This document shows, in pieces, positions 7,804-16,716 of a DNA stretch of 64,000 nt. The position numbers and the translations under genes were made by a program. Numbering within the stretch: the first letter of the stretch is position 1; every line of letters starts with the position of its first letter. This DNA comes from Thermoflexus hugenholtzii JAD2 (GTDB lineage Bacteria; Chloroflexota; Chloroflexia; Chloroflexales; Roseiflexaceae), in contig CAMCVW010000015.1 of NCBI GenBank assembly GCA_945881915.1, positions 1-64,000 on the forward strand, given 5' to 3'. The notes under the pieces were generated by a model. That model searched no databases, was not told the DNA's origin, and was given only the letters and a program-made list of their open reading frames with translations.

Positions 7804-8595
7804 TTATGGCAATGCGTTCGAGGCAGCTCCGTCGACCAGGGTCGCCGTGCCGTTCATGTAGCTGGCTGCTGCTGAGGCCAAAAAGACGATGAAGTTGGCG
7901 AACTCTTCGGGTTCGCCCAATCGTCCCGCCGGAATGCTCGCCAACGATGCCTTGCGAACTTCCTCGACGCTGGCGCCGGTGCGCTGGGCCATGGCATTAT
8001 CGAGCTCTTCGATGCGCTCGGTGCCGATGCGGCCGGGTCCAACCACGTGGACGTTGATGTTGTGCGGGGCCACTTCACGGGCCAGGCTCTTGGCCAGGCC
8101 ATTGATGCCGGCACGCATCACGTTTGACAGGATCAGGTTGGGGATGGGCTGGCGGATCGACGACGACGCGATGGTGAGCAAGCGACCGTATTTGGCGGCC
8201 TTCATGTGGGGAATGGATGCGCGGGCGACCCATACCAAACTCATCAGATTTTGGTTAAAGGCGGCCAGCCACTGGGCATCGTTGATGGCGTCGAAGCCGC
8301 CAGCGGGAGGACCACCGGCGTTGTGCAGGGCAATCTCGAGACCACCATAAGTTTTGACGCAAGTATCGATGACTTTTTGGACGTCGGCTTCGGTGTTGAC
8401 GTCGGCGGCGACGCCGACGACTTGCGCGCCGGTTTCGGCGCGGATTTTGGCGGCGGCTTCGTCGATGCGACCCTGGTCGCGGCTGGCAATGACCAACTGG
8501 ACGCCTTCACGGGCGAGCCCGAGGGCGCTGGCATATCCGAGGCCGCGGCTCGCAGCAAAAACGACCGCACGTTTGTCCTTCAGTCCGAGGTTCAT
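7804..8595 (-). CDS. Atypical short-chain dehydrogenase/reductase (no YxxxK pair)
   Basis: A 263-residue SDR-family protein. The N-terminal nucleotide-binding motif (AASRGLG near residues 14-20), HNAGG near 90 and the catalytic-region serines SSS near 144 are present. However, the stretch that normally holds the catalytic Tyr and Lys reads LSNVMRAGINGLAK, putting Ser and Arg where YxxxK should be. A subgroup of SDRs has this change, so it is probably a real variant rather than damage. ATG at 8595 has AAAGGAG upstream, inside the end of the preceding gene (1-base gap). It is last in an AroM / DapA-like / SDR operon. Its substrate is unknown. Confidence 0.85.
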   Translation of the reverse strand: MNLGLKDKRAVVFAASRGLGYASALGLAREGVQLVIASRDQGRIDEAAAKIRAETGAQVVGVAADVNTEADVQKVIDTCVKTYGGLEIALHNAGGPPAGGFDAINDAQWLAAFNQNLMSLVWVARASIPHMKAAKYGRLLTIASSSIRQPIPNLILSNVMRAGINGLAKSLAREVAPHNINVHVVGPGRIGTERIEELDNAMAQRTGASVEEVRKASLASIPAGRLGEPEEFANFIVFLASAAASYMNGTATLVDGAASNALP

Positions 8596-8596
8596 G

Positions 8597-9517
8597 TCAG
8601 GCTCCTTTGGTTTTCAGTAGATGGGCAAAACCCAGACGGGTGATGATATCGTGTAAATCGGCAATCACATCGGCTGCCAATGGGCTGGACGGCGCACGCA
8701 CATGGGCGTGGCTGATGGCACCACGTTGAGCATAGATGTATTTGCGGATGGCCATGTTGATACCCGGTTGATTTTCGTAGCGAATCAGCGGGCAGGCATG
8801 ATAAAAGGTCTGCGTAGCGCCGTCGATGTCACCGGCTGCGTGTTGGGCGCAGATTTTGACCAGCAACTCGGGGAACCCAAAACCCGTCATCGTGCCGTCG
8901 GCGCCGTGTTTGAGCTCTTCGAGCAGCATATTGGCACCCATGCCGCCAAAGATAATCATGTCTGGCGCAGCAGCACGCATGCGGGTGGTCTTGGCGGGGG
9001 TCGGTTCTTCTTCGAGCTTGAGGTAGTTGCAGCCTGGCGCCTCGCGAGCGAGGTTGGCCAAGAAGTCGACGCTCATCAAGACGCCACTGCTCACCGGGTG
9101 GTCTTGGACGACGATGGGGATGCTGACAGCGGCGGCAATGGCGTGGTAGTGGGCGCGCAGGGCGGTGTCGTTCGGTTTGGCGAGTTTGGGCGGGGCCACC
9201 ATCAGTGCATCGGCCCCGAGTTCGGCGGCGCGCTTGCTATATGCGACGGCCCGGTCGGTGCCCACGTGGCTGGTACCAATACAGATGCGCACACGGCCGC
9301 GATTGGCGGTGATGACATCGTCGATGATGACGTCGCGCTCTGCGTCGCCGAGTTTATCGACTTCACCCATGACCCCGAGCATGGTGATACCCTGGACGCC
9401 TAATCCGATCAAGAATTCGACCATCGTGGCAACGCTGGCACGGTCGATACTGCCGTCGGGAAGGAAGGGTGTGGGGGCGATGGTATAGCTGCTGTGGAGG
9501 AATGCGTGGCGGGTCAT
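8597..9517 (-). CDS. Dihydrodipicolinate synthase/N-acetylneuraminate lyase family aldolase
   Basis: A 306-residue class I aldolase of the DapA/NanA family. The Schiff-base lysine is in YLKLEEEP near residue 165, and GVMGEVDKL near 48 corresponds to the GTTGE loop of the family. The usual YNxP motif reads QDHP, as in non-DapA members that act on sugar acids or other 2-oxo acids, so lysine synthesis is unlikely. ATG at 9517 is preceded by AAGGAG; the much longer open frame upstream overlaps the AroM gene and is not coding. It sits 14 bases behind AroM and one base ahead of the SDR, so the three genes form one transcript. Confidence 0.85.
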   Translation of the reverse strand: MTRHAFLHSSYTIAPTPFLPDGSIDRASVATMVEFLIGLGVQGITMLGVMGEVDKLGDAERDVIIDDVITANRGRVRICIGTSHVGTDRAVAYSKRAAELGADALMVAPPKLAKPNDTALRAHYHAIAAAVSIPIVVQDHPVSSGVLMSVDFLANLAREAPGCNYLKLEEEPTPAKTTRMRAAAPDMIIFGGMGANMLLEELKHGADGTMTGFGFPELLVKICAQHAAGDIDGATQTFYHACPLIRYENQPGINMAIRKYIYAQRGAISHAHVRAPSSPLAADVIADLHDIITRLGFAHLLKTKGA

Positions 9518-9531
9518 CAAGACTCCTTTGT

Positions 9532-10185
9532 CTAAGTGGTGACGTGGCGGAGCATATCGCTGACGACTTTGCCCAAATCGAGCACGGGGATGGAGATGGC
9601 GCGTTCGATTGCGGCTATTTTCTCGATCGGATGACCGACATAATCCACCACGAGATATTCTGCGTTGCTGTAGTGGAGCTGCTCGCGCATCCAGACTGCC
9701 AATTCTTCGTGCGGAAGGCCAGGATCGACAAACACGGTGGGTACATACCCGCGTTTGAGCCACTTCTGGTGAATGGCCGTCGATTGCTCGCGTGAAGGAC
9801 TGAGCACGGCGATTTTGGTGATGCCCCGTGTCTGCAAAATGGTGTCGACCATTGCAGTAGGGCGGTACAGTGGCTGCGCACCGGTCAGTTCGTCGAATGG
9901 TCCTGCACAGAGCAGCACGCTCATCAATGCGCCTTGGCGCTCGGCGTTGGCGACTGCCTTTTGGAGGAGTGGGAACAAATACGACTCGTCGACCCGTACG
10001 AGTGTGCCGTCTGCGAGTCGTGTGGTCAGGATGTATTCGCTCGTCGGTTCGGGAATGTCTGCAGGGTTGACAAAGTCCAATGCACCAGATTCGATGTATT
10101 GGAAATTTGGATTGGCTTTGATGAGCGGTTTGACCAGGTCTGGTCGCGGCGATTGACCGATGAGAATAGCGCCTATCCGTGGCAT
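9532..10185 (-). CDS. AroM family protein
   Basis: A 217-residue protein matching the AroM family, with the N-terminal GQSPRPD motif at residues 10-16, the LLCAGPF region near 88 and the VVDYVGH region near 185. AroM proteins belong to the Asp/Glu/hydantoin racemase-like superfamily; despite the name no role in aromatic synthesis is established. Here it is the first gene of an operon with a DapA-like aldolase and an SDR, which points to catabolism of a small carboxylic compound. The start is ATG at 10185 with a weak GGAG upstream. A hairpin without a T tract (10201-10234) separates it from acs. Confidence 0.8.
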   Translation of the reverse strand: MPRIGAILIGQSPRPDLVKPLIKANPNFQYIESGALDFVNPADIPEPTSEYILTTRLADGTLVRVDESYLFPLLQKAVANAERQGALMSVLLCAGPFDELTGAQPLYRPTAMVDTILQTRGITKIAVLSPSREQSTAIHQKWLKRGYVPTVFVDPGLPHEELAVWMREQLHYSNAEYLVVDYVGHPIEKIAAIERAISIPVLDLGKVVSDMLRHVTT

Positions 10186-10242
10186 GCAACGCTCCGTTCG
10201 CAGCGGCTCAGCGAGGAATCACGGTGAGCCGCTGGGGTATTT

Positions 10243-12171
10243 TTAGCCTTCCAACGTCGAAATGTCGCCCAGATCCTGCCCAAGAGCCTGCGCCTTGAGG
10301 ACGCGCCGCATGATTTTGCCGGAGCGTGTCTTGGGCAAGGAAGCCATGAAGCTGACCGCTTCGGGCTTGGTGATGGGCCCGAGTTCTTTGGCGACGTGGG
10401 TGCGTAGTTCTTCGGCGAGTTTGTCACTCCCCTCGAAGCCGTTGCGCAGGATGACGAAGCAGTGGATGCCGGTTCCTTTGATCTCGTGTGGGAGGCCGAT
10501 GGCGGCTGCTTCGGCGACGGCAGGATGCGACACCAGGGCACTCTCGATTTCGGCCGTACCTAAGCGATAGCCGGATACTTTGATGACATCATCGATGCGC
10601 CCAATGACCCAGAAGTAGCCGTCTTTGTCGCGGCGCGCCGAGTCGCCGGCAGTATACAGCCCGACCGGTTCGTTGCTCCAATATGACTGTACATACCGTT
10701 CAGCGTCGTGCAAAATCGTCCGCATGATAGAAGGCCATGGACGTTTGGCGACGAGCAGTCCGTCGGCATTGTCTGGGGTACGATTGCCGTGCTCGTCGAC
10801 AACGTCCATCTCGATCCCCAAGAATGCTTTGGTGCCCGAACCGGGTTTGAGTGGAGTGGTGGGGTTCGGAGTAATCATGAAGCCACCAGTCTCGGTCTGC
10901 CACCAGGTATCCATGATGGGGCAGTTGCCGCCACCGATGATGTCGTGATACCAGCGCCAGGCTTCGGGGTTGATGGGCTCACCCACGGATCCCAGCAGAC
11001 GCAGACTCGACAAATCGTGGCGTTTGGGCCAGGCATCGCCAAAGCGCATCAGGCCACGGATGGCGGTCGGCGCGGTGTACAGGATACTGATTTTGTAGCG
11101 CTCGACGATCTGCCACCAGCGATTGGGGTATGGGTAATTTGGTGCGCCTTCGTAGATGAACGAGGTAGCCCCTTCTATCAGTGGCGCATAGACGATGTAG
11201 GAGTGACCGGTTATCCAACCGGGGTCGGCGGCGCACCAATAGATATCGTGATCTTTGATATCAAACGTGAAGTGGAACGTCGTCGCGATACCCACCGAAT
11301 ACCCGCCGTGGGTGTGCATGACGCCCTTGGGTTTGCCAGTAGAGCCGGAGGTGTAGAGGATAAATAACGGATGCTCGGCGTCGACGACCTCGGTTTCGCA
11401 GCGTTCGGATGCAATCGGCAGGGCCATCAAATCGTGCCACCAGTAGTCGCGGCCGACGTGCATGTCGACGGCGTGTCCGGTGCGTTTGAGCACGATGGCA
11501 GTCTGGATGGTCGGTGAGGAAGACATGGCGTCGTCGGCGATCTTCTTGAGCTCGATGACTTTGTTGCGCATGTAGCCGCCGTCTGCAGTGATGAGTACCT
11601 TGGACTGTGCGTCGGCGATGCGGTCACGCAACGCCTCGTGCGAAAAGCCGCCGTAAATGACCGAGTGCGCTGCCCCGATTTTGGCACAGGCTAGCATGGC
11701 AAAGGGCAATTCGGGAACTCGGGGCAAGTAGATCGAAACGATGTCGCCCTTTTGGACGCCCATCGCCTTGAGCACATTGGCCAGCTTGCTTACTTCACGG
11801 TTCACATCTGCATACGAGAAGTTGCGCACCGTGCCGTCTTCACCTTCCCAGATGAAGGCCAGCTTGTTGCGCCGCCAGGTGCTCATGTGACGGTCGATGG
11901 CGTTGTGGACGATGTTGATTTTGCCGCCGGTGAACCAGGAGAAAAAGGGCTTTTTGGAGTCGTCGAGAATCTGCGTGTATGGCGCATACCAATCGAGGCG
12001 CTGGGCCATTTCGTCCCAGAATGTATCGGACTGATCGAGGCTCCAGCGATGCAGATCATCCCAGTTCGAGAATCCCTTGCTGCGCATATAGGCGGTGATG
12101 TTGGCCTGCTCGACGAGAGATTCAGAAGGGTTATAGACCTCTTGGGTCTGTTGCCGTGCATCATCGGTCAT
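10243..12171 (-). CDS. acs: Acetyl-CoA synthetase (AMP-forming)
   Basis: A 642-residue enzyme that activates acetate to acetyl-CoA through acetyl-AMP. Domains: an acetyl-CoA synthetase N-terminal region, the AMP-binding core with YTSGSTGKPKG near residue 260, the CAADPGWITGHSY block, DTWWQTETGG with the tryptophan that limits the pocket to short acids, and a C-terminal domain with GRIDDVIKVSGYR and PKTRSGKIMRR, whose lysine is the regulatory acetylation site. ATG at 12171 is chosen because GGGAGG stands six bases upstream; an upstream TTG in frame is less likely. The length is typical. It faces a divergent nucleotidyltransferase gene. Confidence 0.93.
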   Translation of the reverse strand: MTDDARQQTQEVYNPSESLVEQANITAYMRSKGFSNWDDLHRWSLDQSDTFWDEMAQRLDWYAPYTQILDDSKKPFFSWFTGGKINIVHNAIDRHMSTWRRNKLAFIWEGEDGTVRNFSYADVNREVSKLANVLKAMGVQKGDIVSIYLPRVPELPFAMLACAKIGAAHSVIYGGFSHEALRDRIADAQSKVLITADGGYMRNKVIELKKIADDAMSSSPTIQTAIVLKRTGHAVDMHVGRDYWWHDLMALPIASERCETEVVDAEHPLFILYTSGSTGKPKGVMHTHGGYSVGIATTFHFTFDIKDHDIYWCAADPGWITGHSYIVYAPLIEGATSFIYEGAPNYPYPNRWWQIVERYKISILYTAPTAIRGLMRFGDAWPKRHDLSSLRLLGSVGEPINPEAWRWYHDIIGGGNCPIMDTWWQTETGGFMITPNPTTPLKPGSGTKAFLGIEMDVVDEHGNRTPDNADGLLVAKRPWPSIMRTILHDAERYVQSYWSNEPVGLYTAGDSARRDKDGYFWVIGRIDDVIKVSGYRLGTAEIESALVSHPAVAEAAAIGLPHEIKGTGIHCFVILRNGFEGSDKLAEELRTHVAKELGPITKPEAVSFMASLPKTRSGKIMRRVLKAQALGQDLGDISTLEG

Positions 12172-12265
12172 GTGCAACCTCCCTGTTACATATGGATGGG
12201 CTAATCGGGATTTGTCCTATTATATAGGAATGCCTCATGGCACATGTCAGAATTGGACAAAACAG

Positions 12266-13006
12266 ATGCACCCCGTCATTACGGCACTCAAAACACAGCT
12301 CCCTGTGCTCCTTGGAACGGAGCTGGTCGGTATCTATGTGTATGGTTCGCTGGTGTGGGGCGATTTCGATCCAGACAGCAGTGACATCGACACGCTGGTC
12401 GTGTTGGCCAGCGATGTGAACAAAACCCTGTTTCAGCAGCTGGATGCGGTCCACCAAACGCTCGAAGCGCAATTCCCTGATTGGGCTGGCCGAATTGAGA
12501 TTGCGTACATATCCGTTATGGCATTACAGACGTTTAAAACGCAGCGTAGTCCGATATCGGTCATCAGCCCAGGTGAGCCCTTCAACACCAAAGACGCAGG
12601 CCTCGATTGGCTCATCAACTGGTATACCATCCGCGCACAGAGCGTGGTGGTGCATGGGCCAGTTGCACAGACCATCATTCCCGATATTTCTGTCGAAGAA
12701 TTCCGCACCGCTGTGCGCAATCAAATCGATGAGTGGATCGATTGGGTCACGTATACACGCGAATCACGCCCGTCACAGGCATATGTGATTTTGACGATGT
12801 GCCGCGCATTATATGCGGTACAAACCGGTGAACAGACGTCGAAAATCCGAGCAGCAGACTGGGCAATGTTGCACCACCCAACGCAAGCAGAACGTATCAC
12901 CAAAGCGCTCCGCTGGCGCGAACTGCATCGCGAAGCGGTAGAAGACGCGACACTCACCTACCCAGAGGCAGTCGCGATGGTGGAATATGCCGCGCGAGTT
13001 CGATAA
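12266..13006 (+). CDS. Aminoglycoside adenylyltransferase-like nucleotidyltransferase
   Basis: A 246-residue protein with the Pol-beta nucleotidyltransferase signature VYGSLVWGDFDPDSSDID near residues 24-41 (GS...DxD), a helical C-terminal part, and general resemblance to AadA/ANT(3'')-type enzymes that attach AMP to streptomycin-like drugs. The true substrate cannot be told from sequence. The start is uncertain: ATG at 12266 matches the family N-terminus and leaves a short leader after a TATTAT at 12218-12223, while ATG at 12230 is directly behind AGGA with no spacing. It is divergent from acs and convergent with katG across a long palindrome. Confidence 0.75.
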   Translation: MHPVITALKTQLPVLLGTELVGIYVYGSLVWGDFDPDSSDIDTLVVLASDVNKTLFQQLDAVHQTLEAQFPDWAGRIEIAYISVMALQTFKTQRSPISVISPGEPFNTKDAGLDWLINWYTIRAQSVVVHGPVAQTIIPDISVEEFRTAVRNQIDEWIDWVTYTRESRPSQAYVILTMCRALYAVQTGEQTSKIRAADWAMLHHPTQAERITKALRWRELHREAVEDATLTYPEAVAMVEYAARVR

Positions 13007-13030
13007 CCCATAGCCCCACGCCATGCAAAT

Positions 13031-13062
13031 ACATAGCCCCACGGCATGCCGTGGGGCTATGT
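13031..13062. terminator. Perfect palindrome between convergent genes (likely bidirectional terminator)
   Basis: Two 15-base arms (ACATAGCCCCACGGC and its complement) around AT, located between the convergent nucleotidyltransferase and katG stops. There is no T run, so termination is inferred from position. An imperfect single arm also occurs at 13009-13025. Confidence 0.5.
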
Positions 13063-13090
13063 ATTGACATACAGAGAACCGCCGTGGTGA

Positions 13091-15223
13091 TTAGCGCAGG
13101 TCGTAGCGATCGGCGTTCATGACTTTGTTCCAGGCGGCGATGAAGTCGCGGACGAATTTGTCGTTGTTATCGTCTTGGGCATAGACTTCGGCAATCGCCC
13201 GGAGTTCGGAGTTCGAACCGAACACGAGGTCGATCCGAGTGGCGGTGCGCACGGATGCACCCGTCTTGCGGTTTTTGGCGACGTAGGAGTTGTACCCGGT
13301 CTTTTCCCACTTGACGTCCATGCTGAGCAGGGTTTTGAACCAGCTGTTGTCGAGTTTGCCCGAGGTATTCCAAACCCCTTCGCCGCTGCGACTGATGCCC
13401 ATGGCACGCATGCCGCCGACGAGGAGTGTGAGTTCGACCGGAGTCAGACCGAGGAGTTGCGCTTTGTCGAGCATCAATTCTTCGGGGCTGACGGAGAATT
13501 CCTTCTCGCAGTAGTTACGGAATGCATCGGCACGCAGCTCGAGGTGGGCAAAGCTGTCCGCGTCGGTATCGGCCTGCGTCGCATCACCACGACCTCCGGC
13601 AAATGGAACGTTGGCACCGGAGCTTTTTTCGATTGCGACCGCACCAGCCAGCACGATGACATCGGCGACCGACACGCCGGTGTCGGCGGCGATTTTCTCA
13701 TAGATGGGCAAGACTTTGTCGAGCAGAGCCGGATTGTTCACCGCCCAGCCACGCTGTGGGGTAAGTCGGATACGAGCGCCGTTTGCGCCACCGCGTTTGT
13801 CAGAGCCACGGAATGTCGCAGCACTGGCCCAGGCTGCTTCGACCATCTGTGCAGCCGACAGACCGCAGCTCTGGAGCGCAGTCTTGGCCTTTGCAAGCTG
13901 ATCGGCGGAGGGGGCGGAGCGGGCTGGGATGGGATCTTGCCAGGTGTATGTAGCGTTTTTGTAGTCACCGGCGGCATAGTTGCTCTTGGGGCCCATATCG
14001 CGGTGCAGCAGTTTGAACCAGGCGCGGGCAAATGCCTCACCAAAAGCAACCGGATCCTTGACGAAGCGTTCGCCGATGGCACGGTAGATGGGGTCGAACT
14101 TGAGCGCCATGTCTGCAGTGGTCATCATCGGCATGACTTTTTGTCCGCTGCCGTCGACCTCTGGTGCTTTGTCCCCTTCGGCGATGTCAATGGGATGCCA
14201 GATGTGTGCGCCGGCCGGGCTTTTGGTCAGCTTCCACTCGTAGTTGTACAGCAACCCAAGGTAGCCCATGTCCCACTCGGTGGGGTTGGTCGTCCACGGG
14301 CCTTCGATGCCGCTGGTGATGGCATCGACGCCGACACCACTCTTGTGTGAGCTGAGCCAGCCGAGGCCCTGTGCTTCGATTCCTTCACCTTCGGGCTCAG
14401 GACCGACACTGCTGGCCGGCCCATTCCCGTGGGCTTTGCCGAAGGTGTGGCCGCCGGCGACGAGGGCAAATGTCTCTTCGTCGTTCATTGCCATGCGCTT
14501 GAATGTTTCGCGCACGTCTTGGGCAGACAACAGCGGGTCAGGATTGCTGTTGGGACCTTCTGGGTTGACATAAATCAAGCCCATCTGGACTGCGGCGAGG
14601 GGATTTTCGAGGTCTTGACGGGAACTGCCGTAGCGTTTGTCCCCCAGCCAGGTGTCTTCGGAGCCCCAGTAGATGTCTTTTTCGGGATGCCAGATATCGG
14701 CACGACCAAGGGCAGTACCATGATTTGGACCACCCATGTCTTCGATAGAGACATTCCCTGCGATGACGAGCAAGTCAGCCCACGACAGCTTGTTGCCGTA
14801 CTTTTGCTTGACCGGCCAGAGGAGGCGTCGTGCTTTGTCGAGGTTGCCGTTGTCGGGCCAACTGTTCAACGGCGCAAAGCGTTGCGCACCGGTGCTCGCG
14901 CCGCCACGACCATCGCCGACGCGATACGTACCGGCTGCATGCCAGGTCATCCGAATGAAGAATGGACCGTAGTGACCGTAGTCTGCAGGCCACCAGTCTT
15001 GGCTGTCATGCAGCACTGCGCGTATATCTGCTTTGACAGCCGAAAAATCGAGCGTTTTGACGGCTTTTCGGTAGTCAAAATCACCCAGCGGGTTTGATTT
15101 CGTATCGTGTTGACGCAAGATATCCAGATTGAGTGCATTGGGCCACCAATCTTTGTTTTGGGTTCCAGTGGTAGGTGTGGTGGTGGCGCCGTGGTACGGG
15201 CATTTTGCGGTGGTGTCACTCAT
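13091..15223 (-). CDS. katG: Catalase-peroxidase
   Basis: A 710-residue haem enzyme that removes hydrogen peroxide by catalase and peroxidase activities. The distal pocket [12 protein letters not shown] (about residues 88-99) holds the catalytic Arg, Trp and His; LIYVNPEG supplies the tyrosine of the Met-Tyr-Trp cross-link; [12 protein letters not shown] holds the proximal haem-ligand histidine. Both peroxidase-like halves are present. ATG at 15223 ([12 protein letters not shown]) has AGGAG at a normal distance; the 19 residues upstream in the open frame are not typical. A TATAAT and a nested palindrome stand upstream, so the gene is probably repressor-controlled. Confidence 0.95.
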   Translation of the reverse strand: MSDTTAKCPYHGATTTPTTGTQNKDWWPNALNLDILRQHDTKSNPLGDFDYRKAVKTLDFSAVKADIRAVLHDSQDWWPADYGHYGPFFIRMTWHAAGTYRVGDGRGGASTGAQRFAPLNSWPDNGNLDKARRLLWPVKQKYGNKLSWADLLVIAGNVSIEDMGGPNHGTALGRADIWHPEKDIYWGSEDTWLGDKRYGSSRQDLENPLAAVQMGLIYVNPEGPNSNPDPLLSAQDVRETFKRMAMNDEETFALVAGGHTFGKAHGNGPASSVGPEPEGEGIEAQGLGWLSSHKSGVGVDAITSGIEGPWTTNPTEWDMGYLGLLYNYEWKLTKSPAGAHIWHPIDIAEGDKAPEVDGSGQKVMPMMTTADMALKFDPIYRAIGERFVKDPVAFGEAFARAWFKLLHRDMGPKSNYAAGDYKNATYTWQDPIPARSAPSADQLAKAKTALQSCGLSAAQMVEAAWASAATFRGSDKRGGANGARIRLTPQRGWAVNNPALLDKVLPIYEKIAADTGVSVADVIVLAGAVAIEKSSGANVPFAGGRGDATQADTDADSFAHLELRADAFRNYCEKEFSVSPEELMLDKAQLLGLTPVELTLLVGGMRAMGISRSGEGVWNTSGKLDNSWFKTLLSMDVKWEKTGYNSYVAKNRKTGASVRTATRIDLVFGSNSELRAIAEVYAQDDNNDKFVRDFIAAWNKVMNADRYDLR

Positions 15224-15281
15224 GGCTGCTCCTGTGTGTGGTCGATGTCGGGCCAAAATGGCGGAAAAAGATACACGCATG

Positions 15282-15336
15282 TGTTCTTAGACACCAATGT
15301 CATACACGGGTATGACATTGGGATGCAGTAAGAACA
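15282..15336 (-). promoter_or_regulatory. Nested palindromic operator upstream of katG
   Basis: An inner perfect inverted repeat, CCAATGTCATAC and its complement with four bases between (15294-15321), is enclosed by outer arms TGTTCTTA (15282-15289) and TAAGAACA (15329-15336). The whole lies just downstream of the katG -10 box, in the 5' leader, where a bound repressor would block transcription. The binding protein is not known. Confidence 0.7.
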
Positions 15337-15345
15337 GATAGTGTG

Positions 15346-15351
15346 ATTATA
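15346..15351 (-). promoter_or_regulatory. -10 box of katG
   Basis: A perfect TATAAT on the minus strand, about 10 bases upstream of the nested operator and 122 bases before the start codon. The -35 region is poor. Confidence 0.6.
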
Positions 15352-15416
15352 GCGGTTTTTGTGATGAGATGAGAAAAATTGTCGGAACAATCAGCGCGAC
15401 AGCGCAGATAGATGAT

Positions 15417-15854
15417 TTAGGAGGCGAGCACTGGAGTTTGCAGCGCGCGCTCTGTGCGCTCGTCCAATCGAAGCGTGGGTCGCTGCACAGGCTTGCGTGA
15501 TTGATTGAGTGCGTTCAGCATTCCAATCAAATCGTAGATGGTGCTGTTTTCTTCTGGTACATCTACGGATTCTCGGATATGCACCGGAATTTTCGCGCGA
15601 TTGACAGAGACGAGTCGTTCGATATACCCGATGCGCATCATGCCGTAGTCGTTCCGCAGTTTGGCGCAGAGGGTACTGATCTCCAAGGCACTCGCAAATG
15701 CCTGTTGCCGATATTGGATGAGACTGTAGATTTCTGCAACGAAGAGCAACTCCGTCACGTTGCCCACACACTTCAAGACATCGAATGTTTGCGATATGTG
15801 GCATGTTGCGTCTTCGAGATCATGCATGAGCGCACTGATGGCAGCGAGTCGCAT
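15417..15854 (-). pseudogene. Remnant of a TPR-type regulator C-terminus
   Basis: An open frame of 145 codons. Its helical pattern (YSLIQYRQQAFASALEIS and TLCAKLRNDYG) resembles the C-terminal TPR region of large ATPase/LuxR-type regulators, beginning mid-domain. An in-frame stop at 15870-15872 blocks extension, exactly where the plus-strand beta-helix remnant begins, and there is no ribosome binding site before the first ATG. It is therefore read as a gene that lost its 5' part. A short real protein cannot be excluded; the family match is by eye and weak. Confidence 0.45.
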
Positions 15855-15873
15855 TTTGATGGCTGCGAATTAA

Positions 15874-16605
15874 TTCAGTACATTCACGAACAACGCCAGT
15901 GGCGGCTTTTACAGCGGTGATGCAAGCGCCAGTTTTGCTCTAAGCAATCTGAGTGACTTTATTCTGCGGAACAATACATTCACCGGTAACGGCGATGCCA
16001 ACAATCGCGCAGCGGTCTACATCGAACGTCTGCAAAACGGCGTCATCGAAGGCAATACACTGACCGACAACGGTATCTCTTCCAATCCACGTGGTCTGGT
16101 GCTGAACCTCAAACACATGGCCTTCAGCGGTATCACAATCGCCCAGAATCTGTTCAGCGAAACACACAATGCAGATGCACAAAATGGCTTTGGTATGAGC
16201 ATCGCTGCTCGTGATGATGCGAGCTACGCAGGTACCCCAGCCAGCCTTGGTACAGTGACGGTCACCGAGAACGAAACATCAGGATTCTACTCGGGTATCA
16301 TCGTTGCAAACAATGTTGATCTGGATTCGTTCACACTCAACAACAATCTCATAACCGGAGGAGTCGTCAGCATCCACACAATGGGTTCGGCAGATGGAAC
16401 ACTGACGATGCGAAACAATAGCATTAAGGGTGCGAGCGGATATCTCATCATGAATGAGGCTGTTGGTACCATCGACGCTCGACAAAACTGGTTTGGCACA
16501 CCATTCATCGAGTTCTTCGAAACACTGTTGCTTGGCCAAATCGACTACGATCCATCACTCGAAAACGGCGACGATATGAGCACCGCTACGGGATTCCAGA
16601 AGTAA
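15874..16605 (+). pseudogene. 5'-truncated parallel beta-helix protein gene
   Basis: The frame is open from 15874 to the stop at 16605 and reads as a repetitive right-handed beta-helix: FILRNNTFTGNG, GVIEGNTLTDNG, ITIAQNLFSE, TVTENETSG, LTMRNNSIKG and a closing ARQNWFGTP. Homology starts immediately after a stop codon at 15871-15873, with no start codon or ribosome binding site; the first ATG (16099) is in the middle of the helix. This is the 3' part of a larger surface or secreted protein gene whose 5' part is missing. An intact terminator follows at 16627. Confidence 0.75.
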
Positions 16606-16626
16606 CGTCGTCCGACGCGTCCTCCT

Positions 16627-16663
16627 CCCCCATCACGGTCAATCGTGATGGGGGAGTTTTTTC
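16627..16663 (+). terminator. Terminator after the beta-helix remnant
   Basis: A 12-bp stem (TCCCCCATCACG with its complement) and 6-base loop followed by six T. It precedes the next promoter by about 20 bases. Confidence 0.9.
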
Positions 16664-16682
16664 AATACCGACGAAATCGCTC

Positions 16683-16688
16683 TATAAT
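16683..16688 (+). promoter_or_regulatory. -10 box of the pfkB-xdhC-mocA operon
   Basis: A perfect TATAAT, with TTTCAA 16 bases upstream as a possible -35 that overlaps the T tract of the preceding terminator. Confidence 0.55.
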
Positions 16689-16716
16689 TGAAGAACAGAG
16701 CGGAGGAATGATACCA

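Larger units (their letters stand above)
6356..7891. repeat. Tandem duplication, unit B
   Basis: Second copy of the duplicated unit; its right end is the true 3' end of the SDR gene. The leader (6356-6472) and signal-peptide region are nearly identical to unit A, whereas the propeller-coding part differs throughout, including at many synonymous positions. Confidence 0.85.

Noticed and set aside
10201-10234. Terminator between acs and AroM
   Set aside because: The hairpin CAGCGGCTCA/TGAGCCGCTG is followed by T only on the plus strand, where no gene ends; termination of acs is not supported.
13175-14350. Long plus-strand frame opposite katG
   Set aside because: It is the complement of a highly conserved catalase-peroxidase gene and shows no protein family motifs.
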